Position numbers and translations under genes: made by a program. From Candidatus Heimdallarchaeota archaeon (GTDB lineage Archaea > Asgardarchaeota > Heimdallarchaeia > Hodarchaeales > LC-3), in assembly GCA_027364495.1 (NCBI GenBank), contig DAHXPE010000131.1:1-5046 (forward strand): a stretch of 5,046 bases of DNA, given 5' to 3'. Below the pieces are notes generated by a model. That model did no database searches, was not told the DNA's origin, and saw only the letters and a list, made by a program, of their open reading frames with translations. The stretch's first letter is position 1; each line of letters opens with the position of its first letter. Of the stretch, positions 1-4,457 are shown one piece after another.

Positions 1-2
1 TT

Positions 3-95
3 TCTGCAACATTTGAAGATCATCAACCATTACTGGGACAAGAGTCAGTAGTTCATTTTAGTATGGATTTTGTCGTAATAGAATATACTTTTTGA
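3..95 (+). pseudogene. 3' tail of an unrecognised gene, cut by the window edge
   Basis: An open frame enters from the left edge and runs 30 codons to a TGA at 93-95. It contains a proline-leucine-leucine-glycine turn followed by alternating hydrophobic residues ending in IEYTF. The strand-rich, hydrophobic-alternating tail looks like the C-terminus of a real folded domain rather than noise. The PLLGQ...F...F pattern is faintly like the end of retropepsin-type aspartic proteases (LLGxDFLxxF), but no catalytic DTG lies in view, so no function is assigned. The gene upstream is outside the window. Confidence 0.3.
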
Positions 96-437
96 TGAAA
101 ATTAGAGAACTTTTTAAGTAATGCCTGAAGTTTAAAATATCTCAAGAATTGACTATAAGTAAAATTTTGAGATAATATTATTAAAATAAATTTTAAGCTT
201 CTTTCGAAGTTGAGTTAAAAATTGATCTTCATTTTTCAAATAAAGTTAAATTATAAGACTTTAAAAAATTTGTTAGTGGAAAGAAAAGATTTATTGAGAA
301 AGAAAAGAGTTTAAATTGAGAGAATCGAAAAATTCATTTTGCTTTTGACTTAATTTGTTCAATTTTATAATTGATTGGTCAGTAGAACTGGAAATAACTT
401 TTGTTACTTTGATTGTTGATAAAATTTCAATTAACTG
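96..437. other. AT-rich stretch without a recognisable gene
   Basis: No frame on either strand stays open for long and no family is recognisable. It contains one small hairpin (138-174), listed separately, and a 6-bp hairpin with a TTTC loop near 198-213. Because the next block downstream is a broken gene whose N-terminal part is missing, part of this stretch may be the fully decayed 5' end of that gene, but no residues support this directly. Confidence 0.5.
138..174. other. hairpin with 8-bp stem
   Basis: TATCTCAA at 138-145 pairs perfectly with TTGAGATA at 167-174 across a 21-base loop. It lies about 45 bases after the stop of the gene fragment at 3-95. The loop is long and AT-rich, so a chance origin in this base composition is quite possible. 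Confidence 0.25.
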
Positions 438-565
438 ATGCTATTCAAAAGTTTAGGAATTATAGTAAATGAACCCCCACAATCAAATTCGATACAAGTA
501 TGGTTTAATTTTATACAAAAAGATAGACTTATTGGTTTAGTAGCTTTGAATTTTTTTGATATCAT

Positions 566-570
566 TAATA
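566..570. repeat. left copy of 5-bp target-site duplication (TAATA)
   Basis: TAATA directly precedes the left inverted end of the 119-bp element, and its partner is at 690-694. Only one copy is needed to restore the interrupted reading frame. Confidence 0.7.
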
Positions 571-689
571 GAGTGTGCTGAATAATTCGATTTTTGAAAA
601 AAGGAAAAATTAAATTTGAACTTCATTGGCTAATCTGAATAAAGATTGACTTTTTCGAAAAAGGTTAAATTGAGTTTTTCAGCACTCTC
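571..689. mobile_element. 119-bp MITE-like insertion with inverted ends and TAATA target duplication
   Basis: The ends are GAGTGTGCTGAA (571-582) and TTCAGCACTCTC (678-689), which are inverted repeats matching at 11 of 12 positions. They are flanked by identical 5-bp direct repeats TAATA at 566-570 and 690-694. The interior has no open frame and holds two related TTTTT-GAAAAA-GG segments in the same orientation. Short length, inverted ends, target duplication and no gene are the hallmarks of a miniature inverted-repeat transposable element moved by a transposase supplied elsewhere. Ends of the TGCTGAA type are known from several insertion-sequence families, but the family cannot be fixed here. 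It sits inside a gene frame that rejoins cleanly on its removal, which strongly supports a true insertion. Confidence 0.75.
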
Positions 690-694
690 TAATA
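690..694. repeat. right copy of 5-bp target-site duplication (TAATA)
   Basis: TAATA directly follows the right inverted end and is identical to 566-570. A 5-bp duplication narrows the transposase families that could have moved the element. Confidence 0.7.
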
Positions 695-1072
695 GTTTAT
701 TACTAGTGTCTTGTCATGCAATAAATGATGGATAAAGTTTTTGTAATTTTTTACATTGGAAATATGAGTGTAATAACATTCATGATTGATGAAAATAATG
801 TGGTTTTTTTATGATTTTCGAAAACAACAACTTCAATTAATTCTTTCGATAAATAATATTCTCTACTAAACTAAAAACAAAACATTTAAAGCAATGAGCT
901 AGTATATTTCTCTTTCTTAACATCTTAAGATATTTTGAACAACTGAATCAATTAATAAGAAGGATCACTTGCTATTTCCAATTTGAGTGTATAGATCATC
1001 AATTATATATGTTTATATACATTTTTAGAAACTGTTAATTGAAGAATGCTAGTCTTAAACACCAACGAAATC

Positions 1073-1103
1073 CTTATATACAGCTATATACAAAATTTAC
1101 CTA
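1073..1103 (+). promoter_or_regulatory. archaeal TATA-box promoter of vapBC, probably leaderless
   Basis: CTTATATA at 1073-1080, preceded by a purine-rich CGAAAT that fits a BRE, has its centre about 26 bases before the ATG at 1103. In archaea transcription starts about 25-27 bases after the TATA centre, so the mRNA would begin at or next to the A of the start codon. No Shine-Dalgarno sequence precedes 1103, as expected for a leaderless message. A second TATA-like TTTATATA at 1012-1019 could serve the alternative ATG at 1046. Confidence 0.5.
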
Positions 1104-1342
1104 TGGCATCAAAAACAATAATGATTCAAGAAGAAACTTACAACAAGCTTTTAAAATTAAAAAAAAATAGTGAATCTTTTAATGATGTTATCGAAAAGCT
1201 GATTGCAAAAGAACAGGATTTAAAACCATTTTTTGGAATCTTTAGTCAAGAAGATGGAGATAAAATAGACAAAGCAATAGAAGAATTAACCTTAGCGAAT
1301 GATGAAGCTGACAAAGAAAGAGATGAATTCTTGGAGGAATAA
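1103..1342 (+). CDS. vapB: VapB-type antitoxin (DUF217 family)
   Basis: A 79-residue protein beginning MASKTIMIQEETYNKLLKLK. The N-terminal strand plus helix form the ribbon-helix-helix-like part that pairs and binds the operator, and residues about 20-33 carry the SFNDVIEKLI signature typical of DUF217/VapB antitoxins. The acidic C-terminal tail (rich in D and E from about residue 50, ending FLEE) is the flexible region expected to wrap around and block the toxin. The frame is open back to an ATG at 1046, but the 19 extra residues do not look like family sequence. The TATA box 26 bases before 1103 also favours 1103. It is followed at once by vapC: its TAA overlaps the vapC ATG (TAATG), so the two are co-transcribed and translationally coupled. 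In this family the pair normally represses its own promoter. The gene looks intact. Confidence 0.85.
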   Translation: MASKTIMIQEETYNKLLKLKKNSESFNDVIEKLIAKEQDLKPFFGIFSQEDGDKIDKAIEELTLANDEADKERDEFLEE

Positions 1343-1344
1343 TG
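1333..1344 (+). promoter_or_regulatory. ribosome-binding site and start of vapC, inside the end of vapB
   Basis: GGAGG at 1333-1337 lies four bases before an ATG at 1342-1344 that overlaps the vapB stop (TAATG). This is a strong site and clearly marks the ancestral vapC start, although the codons after it are out of frame with the PIN domain. Confidence 0.7.
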
Positions 1345-1753
1345 GATTACAGAATTAGTTTGCTTAGATACAAGAATATTAAGTATGTATCTAAAAGGTA
1401 AACATAGTGCATTAGACCTTTTAAACAAGTTAAAAGAAGAAAATAATGAGTTTTATACAACAACAATTAATATTAGTGAATTTTTTATGGGTTATTACAA
1501 AGCTAATGTTATGACAGTTGAAAATAAAGAGAAACTGAATGCTTTTTTTAAAATTTTAAATCCCAAAGGATTAGATTATGAATCAGCAGAATTAGCTGGT
1601 AAATTATCGGCAACAACACTAAAAGGTAATAGCATTGGATGGAGAGATACCTATATAGGAGCTATTACAATGCTTAACGGGAAAACAATTATAACAAGTA
1701 ATAAAAAACATTTTGAAAGAATCCCAGAATTAAAAATAATAGAATATTATTAA
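1342..1753 (+). CDS. vapC: VapC toxin (PIN-domain ribonuclease), start separated from its frame by one extra base
   Basis: The PIN-domain frame is open from 1343 to the TAA at 1751-1753. Codons before the internal ATG at 1385 read TELVCLDTRILS, the expected VapC N-terminus with the first catalytic aspartate (LDT). Further likely metal ligands are the E in NISEFF (about residue 46), the D in GWRDTYIGA (about 102) and N in ITSNKKHFERIP (about 120). VapC toxins are Mg-dependent endoribonucleases, often cutting tRNA or rRNA, and are held by VapB. The well-placed ATG at 1342 reads MDY and stops after 19 codons. Deleting one T at 1347-1348 would give MDTELVCLDT and a normal protein of 136 residues. 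Starting at 1385 instead would lose the catalytic aspartate. A non-standard ATT start at 1346, eight bases after GGAGG, would keep it. Either the toxin is inactivated, or it uses an unusual start, or the extra base is an assembly error. An R replaces the usual S after LDT. Confidence 0.75.
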
Positions 1754-2012
1754 CCGAGCAATTTTGCTGATATATACTTAGGAGAAGTGGATAAAGAAGT
1801 ACGAATTGGTCACACAGTCATAGGATTCTCAACTGAACGGTCTACTGAAAGACCAGTGCTCATATAGAGACCTGAGTTGGCATGAACAATGTGATACTTT
1901 GCAGGAGGTCAGTAGGTAGACATACAATAAATATTAAGAGCACCAATATAAGCACGATCTGCATGATAATGATGGTTATGACAATAGAATTGTTAGGAAT
2001 AATTGCCTTGAA
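1754..2012 (+). pseudogene. shreds of a probable hexapeptide-repeat (left-handed beta-helix) acyltransferase
   Basis: Directly after the vapC stop, and in the same frame, 37 codons read IYLGEVDKEVRIGHTVIGFS and on to RPVLI, ending in TAG at 1865. The IGHTVIG spacing and the RPVLI turn match the start of sugar acyltransferases built from repeats with V, I or L at every sixth place. Further scraps in shifting frames fit later repeats of such a protein: YFAGG (1895-1909), then SVGRHT (1909 on), then NRIVRNNCLE (1983-2012), comparable to a usual NxIGxNCxIG. At least two frameshifts and several stops separate them, and no start is present. The gene is beyond function. The call rests on repeat spacing and residue pattern only. 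The abrupt junction with vapC suggests that the TA pair, or its flank, was inserted here. Confidence 0.4.
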
Positions 2013-2040
2013 AAATATCAATCAGTAAATTTATTTAAAG

Positions 2041-2402
2041 ACCTTCACAAATCTTCCAACAATCTTATAACCCAGACCTGAATAAGTAATTTAAATAAAT
2101 ACCAACAAAGGAGATGATTTTATCTGTTATAAAAACCTTGGATACTTAACTAATAATTGAACAAAGCTAATTGGCACGTAATAATGTAAAGTCAACAATT
2201 TTTTTATCTTCAATTTGAATTCTAAACCCTTCACAATAACTAAATAAAGAGCCCCAAGAACCAGGATCCACATTAGGAAATAAAAATCCTAAAGGAATAT
2301 CAACAACTCCACCATGTGATATTATAAGAAGTTTTTGACCATCTTGAATTTTGGATGATGATTCAAGGAGAAGATTTGCTTGTTGTTGAGCAAATTGATA
2401 GG
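2041..2402. repeat. copy 1 of a 360-bp duplicated segment (phosphatase 3' half plus downstream flank)
   Basis: 2041-2402 aligns almost without gaps to 3167-3529 in the same orientation. The part inside the phosphatase gene is the best conserved: roughly 90% by eye between 2220 and 2350. The stretch after the stop codon (2041-2166) is more diverged but clearly related. The match ends abruptly around 2402, within the codons for the QFAQQQ segment, and at about 2041 next to the acyltransferase debris. Confidence 0.85.
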
Positions 2403-2722
2403 TGAAAGTTTTGTGCTTTAGAAGCGATTGTATTTTAGGAAATGTATGTGCCTCAGAGGTAAATTCACTTTTAACATCGTCATTGTAAGGACCGAAATCT
2501 TTCACAATTTCGTTAACAGCAAAACCCATGGCAATAGCGGTCTCATAAGCACGTTCTTTTGGACTAGTAATAACGTAATCAAACGAACCCATGGTTGATC
2601 CAACCTTTCTTGCAAGATCCACACCAGGTTGAATCAAATGGGTACCATTAGCATCGCAACGAGAGTGTCTTCGATGTTCAATAATCTTAATTTTAATTTC
2701 AGGACCAAATGTTATTTTTCAT
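2167..2722 (-). CDS. histidine phosphatase family protein (RHG/phosphoglycerate-mutase-like), start frameshifted
   Basis: Read on the minus strand, the frame is open from 2718 to the TAG at 2167-2169. It carries the family's catalytic elements in order: IEHRRHSR with the phospho-accepting histidine (about residue 19), TSPKERAYETA with the second arginine (about 57) and IISHGGVVD with the second histidine (about 136). Proteins of this fold remove phosphate from small molecules or proteins through a phosphohistidine; the substrate here is unknown. The likely ATG at 2720-2722 is followed by five A's. Read as written it gives a six-residue peptide, while removing one A yields MKITFGPEIKIKII and a normal protein of about 184 residues. 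Without that change the best in-frame start is TTG at 2637, which would lose the catalytic histidine. A TATA box lies about 30 bases before the ATG. Part of the gene is duplicated at 3294-3533. Confidence 0.75.
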
Positions 2723-2747
2723 TTACTGAATTAAATTTGATTTTCTC

Positions 2748-2757
2748 ATTTATATCT
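2748..2757 (-). promoter_or_regulatory. TATA-box promoter of the phosphatase gene
   Basis: On the minus strand GATATAAAT has its centre about 30 bases before the ATG at 2722, predicting a transcript with little or no leader. This supports 2722 as the ancestral start even though the frame shifts right after it. Confidence 0.4.
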
Positions 2758-2791
2758 TTATCATAACATCCGATATAGAGCTTGAAATTAA

Positions 2792-3048
2792 TTTTCTAAA
2801 GCATCTGGAAATAACGGAATAGAATTGCCACCGATAGATAAGGTAATTTATTACAAGGAGAAAAGTTATCAGATGAAGAAATAAAAGAGTTTCACATGAA
2901 ATACTATCTATTCATTTATTTCGCTTATGAAATAAAGATTTGTGGTGAAGGAAAATTTCAAATAAATATATCAAGGAAGTATTTCATACTTAAAATTAAT
3001 ATTCTTTACCTATATTCATTTTTTAAATTCTTTAGCTTGCTATTTTAA
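2792..3048 (+). pseudogene. unrecognised gene broken by one frameshift
   Basis: Two overlapping open frames look like one protein. The first (2792-2884) reads SGNNGIELPPIDKVIYYKEK and then leaves the frame; the second (2842-3048) continues LSDEEIKEFHMKYYLFIYFA and on for about 60 residues. A missing base near 2858-2866 would join them into about 80 residues. The first half is soluble and polar, while the second becomes aromatic and hydrophobic and ends FFKFFSLLF. No convincing start codon or ribosome-binding site precedes it and a stop lies just upstream (2789). I do not recognise the family. Codon content and residue mix look coding rather than random, which is why it is listed. Confidence 0.35.
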
Positions 3049-3085
3049 CAATTAATGAGGTCAGTAAAAATGTTTACAAAAAAAA

Positions 3086-3121
3086 TGGAATGATTAATCA
3101 TGATATTGGAATGATTAATCA
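3086..3121. repeat. two TGGAATGATTAATCA repeats 21 bp apart, each with a perfect 10-bp palindrome
   Basis: TGGAATGATTAATCA occurs at 3086-3100 and, identical over 15 bases, at 3107-3121. The core TGATTAATCA is a perfect palindrome. The centre-to-centre distance is 21 bp, two turns of B-DNA, so proteins bound to both would sit on the same face. This is the classic geometry of a tandem operator for a dimeric regulator. No intact gene starts next to it: the broken gene ending at 3048 points toward it and the phosphatase copy's flank begins about 45 bases later. It may therefore be an orphan operator, or two units of a short tandem repeat. Confidence 0.45.
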
Positions 3122-3138
3122 GAAATATTTAATCTTGA

Positions 3139-3201
3139 TCATGAAGATATTGTCATTGTTCCTTTTTCTTTCACAAATCTTACAACAATTTTATAGCCCA
3201 T
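3139..3201 (-). pseudogene. possible N-terminal scrap of a TIGR04076-like small protein
   Basis: A 20-codon frame begins MGYKIVVRFVKEKGT and stops at 3139-3141. As I recall them, TIGR04076 proteins start with a closely similar strand (YKVxxxVVxVKGTC) before a cysteine-glycine-histidine motif, which is absent here. The equivalent place in the first copy reads LGYKIVGRFVKV and also stops. It lies just downstream of the phosphatase stop in both copies and was duplicated along with it. At most this is a scrap, and the identification is weak. Confidence 0.2.
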
Positions 3202-3529
3202 ATCTGGATAAGTAATCTAAAACAATTCCTACAAAGAAGATGATTTAATTTGTTTTGGTAAACTGTGGATACTTAACCAATAATTTGCTAAAATTAATTG
3301 GTGCGTAATAATATAAAATTAACGAAATTATTACCTTCAATTTCCATTCTAAATCCTTCACAATAATTAAATAAAGAGCCCCAAGAACTGGGATCCACAT
3401 TAGGAAATAAAAAACCTAAAGGAATATCAACAACACCACCATGTGAAATTATAAGAAGTTTTTGACCGTCTTGAATTTTAAAAGATAATTCAATGAAAAG
3501 ATTGGCCTGGTGTTGAGCAATTTGATGAT
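3167..3529. repeat. copy 2 of the 360-bp duplicated segment
   Basis: It matches 2041-2402 in the same orientation, offset by about 1126 bases. It includes the last 77 or so codons of the phosphatase, its stop and about 125 bases of flank. It contains no inverted ends and no visible target duplication, so it looks like a segmental or recombinational duplication rather than an insertion sequence. Confidence 0.85.
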
Positions 3530-3533
3530 ATCT
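3294..3533 (-). pseudogene. C-terminal half of a second histidine phosphatase (truncated paralogue)
   Basis: An uninterrupted frame of 79 codons ends at TAA 3294-3296 and includes IISHGGVVDIPLGFLFPNVD with the second catalytic histidine. From IQDGQKLL to NVDP it is residue-for-residue identical to the gene at 2167-2722. The few base differences there are nearly all silent (for example ATA/ATT, GGA/GGT twice, CCT/CCC). The RHG motif and the first ~105 residues are absent, with a TGA at 3534-3536 bounding the frame. It therefore cannot be an active phosphatase by itself. The silent-biased divergence implies both copies were functional genes for some time before this one was truncated and joined to the TPR-like fragment on its upstream side. 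Confidence 0.75.
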
Positions 3534-3646
3534 TCAGATTCGGAATGTCTCTCAATTTATTGTAAAAGCTCACTGAGCTGGATTAAATGTTCAACATTGT
3601 ACGGATTTTCTGCGATTTGTTTACGAAAAACATCTTCATCATGCAT
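3527..3646 (-). pseudogene. N-terminal fragment of a TPR-like protein gene, fused to the phosphatase remnant
   Basis: From an ATG at 3644-3646 (minus strand) the frame reads MHDEDVFRKQIAENPYNVEH and on through LIQLSELLQ to a TAA at 3557-3559. It then continues in the same frame as IERHSESEDII to the junction with the phosphatase copy. The ENPYNVEHLIQLSELL pattern, with proline, asparagine and the L..L..L spacing of paired helices, fits a tetratricopeptide-type repeat followed by the start of a second. The one stop codon would be a simple loss at a Q/K-type position. The frame is also open upstream of the ATG for about 20 codons. Only about 40 residues remain, so the gene is a remnant; the TPR assignment is moderate and partner proteins cannot be inferred. 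Confidence 0.4.
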
Positions 3647-3679
3647 AGGAGTTTGAGTCAACACAATTCTTCCAATAAA

Positions 3680-3690
3680 AGATATAAAAT
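3680..3690 (-). promoter_or_regulatory. TATA-box-like element before the TPR-like fragment
   Basis: ATTTTATATC on the minus strand has its centre about 40 bases before the ATG at 3646, predicting a short leader of about a dozen bases. In this AT-rich spacer a chance match is possible. Confidence 0.3.
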
Positions 3691-3800
3691 AATAATTAAT
3701 TTGAAAAAATTAAGTAGAAATATGGATAGTTATCGAAATACTAATTAAGAAATTTATTTATGCTGTATTGAATTAAAAATAAAATGCTGGAATAAAAATT

Positions 3801-3850
3801 GTTATAAATAACGTAATTGAAATCTCTTAATATAAAAAATAGGAGAAATA
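3801..3850 (+). promoter_or_regulatory. TATA box and ribosome-binding site of the membrane zinc-ribbon gene
   Basis: GTTATAAATA at 3801-3810 would start transcription around 3830-3835. It is followed by a good Shine-Dalgarno sequence AGGAGA (3841-3846), five bases before the GTG at 3851. Unlike vapB, this message has a leader and a ribosome site. The spacer 3691-3850 thus holds back-to-back promoters. Confidence 0.5.
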
Positions 3851-4255
3851 GTGTTGAATTTTGATACCCTATTTGAAGAAGAATATGAAACACGATTACA
3901 AAAAGTTCACATATTCATAATATATTTGGTAGGATATATTTCAATCCCGATTATGTTATATAATTCATATACTCGAAGTGGACAAGCTTATTTTTACATA
4001 GCCCATAATCCTCCACTTCCCATTCCGTTACAGGTTAGAATTTTACTTTATGCATCCTATTTTTTATTGATACTATCGTTTGTAAATGTCTTCTTTGCTG
4101 ATTCTTATAGAAAAAAAGATCCTTATGGGATAGATAAAACATTTCTTAGTTTTGTTTTAATTAACTTCTTCATTTTAGCTCCTTTAAGTCTTTTTGAAAT
4201 GGTTTCATTTTTTAATGAGCTATTTTTCATAATATTCATCTTAAATGCAATTTAA
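3851..4255 (+). CDS. four-helix membrane protein, N-terminal part of a split zinc-ribbon protein
   Basis: A 134-residue protein with a GTG start chosen because AGGAGA lies five bases upstream. After a short acidic N-terminus (FDTLFEEEYETRLQK) it shows four hydrophobic segments: about residues 19-38, 62-82, 97-115 and 118-132. A proline-rich loop (HNPPLPIPL, 52-60) follows helix 1 and a basic loop (SYRKKDPYG, 85-93) lies between helices 2 and 3. The positive loop suggests the 2-3 connection, and probably the C-terminus, face the cytoplasm in some arrangement, but the topology is not certain. The TAA at 4253 falls immediately after the last helix. The other frame at that point continues smoothly into a zinc ribbon, so the natural protein was probably about 190 residues. 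I do not recognise the family; membrane proteins tipped with a zinc ribbon are common in archaea and mostly uncharacterised. Confidence 0.7.
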   Translation: MLNFDTLFEEEYETRLQKVHIFIIYLVGYISIPIMLYNSYTRSGQAYFYIAHNPPLPIPLQVRILLYASYFLLILSFVNVFFADSYRKKDPYGIDKTFLSFVLINFFILAPLSLFEMVSFFNELFFIIFILNAI

Positions 4256-4422
4256 ATAATTTATTAAAAAACATTCAAGCTAAAAAACAAACGGATGTAA
4301 CCACTATTGATCAAACTAATGGAAAAATTCAAGCTAATTATATCATTTGTACCAATTGTAAAATGAATGTACGTTCGGATATAATTTATTGTCCTGTCTG
4401 CAATTATAAGCTTGTAAGATAA
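4249..4422 (+). pseudogene. C-terminal zinc-ribbon part of the split membrane protein
   Basis: In the frame one base earlier than the preceding gene, codons from 4249 read NLNNLLKNIQAKKQTDV, then a polar linker. A short zinc ribbon follows: CTNCK (4348 on) and CPVCN, i.e. C-x2-C-x10-C-x2-C, ending KLVR and TAA at 4420-4422. There is no own start codon or ribosome site, and the reading begins exactly where the membrane part stops. A single missing base near 4247-4251 is therefore the simplest explanation. The four cysteines would bind one zinc ion; such ribbons often mediate protein or RNA contact. All zinc ligands are intact, which suggests the break is recent or an assembly error. Confidence 0.6.
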
Positions 4423-4457
4423 CACATTCTAAGAAACAGACTTTGAAAAAAGATTAA

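Larger units (their letters stand above)
438..872 (+). pseudogene. DUF4386-like membrane protein gene, broken by a MITE-like insertion
   Basis: From an ATG at 438 the frame runs 47 codons to a TGA at 579 that lies inside the inserted element. The real protein portion ends at residue 44 and carries WFNFIQKDRLIGLVALNFFD. This resembles the segment just before a membrane helix in DUF4386 family proteins as I recall them (a WFxLFQxxxLLGLLxLDLLDIIN pattern). If the insertion at 571-689 and one copy of its TAATA duplication are removed, the frame continues without interruption as DIINSLLLVSCHAINDG, as expected for the next helix. A one-base shift near 725 then leads into a second fragment starting MDKVFVIFYIGNMSV (728-814). 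The same frame carries on past a TGA to about 872, and faint similarity may persist to about 1000. The N-terminal part expected for the family is missing, since a stop lies just upstream at 432. The gene is dead. The family name rests on recollection of the pattern, not a search. Confidence 0.45.

Noticed and set aside
820..1010. Protein-like stretches on the minus strand (for example SREYYLSKELIEVVVFEN)
   Set aside because: They are interrupted by many stops and overlap the better-supported plus-strand membrane-protein remnant. No family was recognised.
1046..1102. Longer vapB start at ATG 1046 adding 19 residues
   Set aside because: The extra residues do not match the antitoxin family, which begins at MASKTIMI, and a TATA box lies inside this stretch at the right distance for the ATG at 1103. 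An alternative longer form cannot be fully excluded.
1246..1428. 60-codon open frame on the minus strand
   Set aside because: It lies opposite the vapB/vapC junction, is serine-rich low-complexity sequence and resembles no family. It is the antisense shadow of the TA genes.
1754..1930. Minus-strand frame with only two stops opposite the acyltransferase debris
   Set aside because: The plus-strand reading has the sixth-residue hydrophobic spacing of a known fold; the minus reading (HIVHANSGLYMSTGL) does not resemble any family.
1760..2040. tRNA or structured RNA gene between vapC and the phosphatase
   Set aside because: Despite the slightly higher GC, no cloverleaf arms, T-loop consensus or kink-turn boxes could be found, and coding debris explains the composition.
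3086..3121. CRISPR array
   Set aside because: There are only two units, with a 15-base repeat and a 6-base gap; repeat and spacer are far too short for CRISPR.
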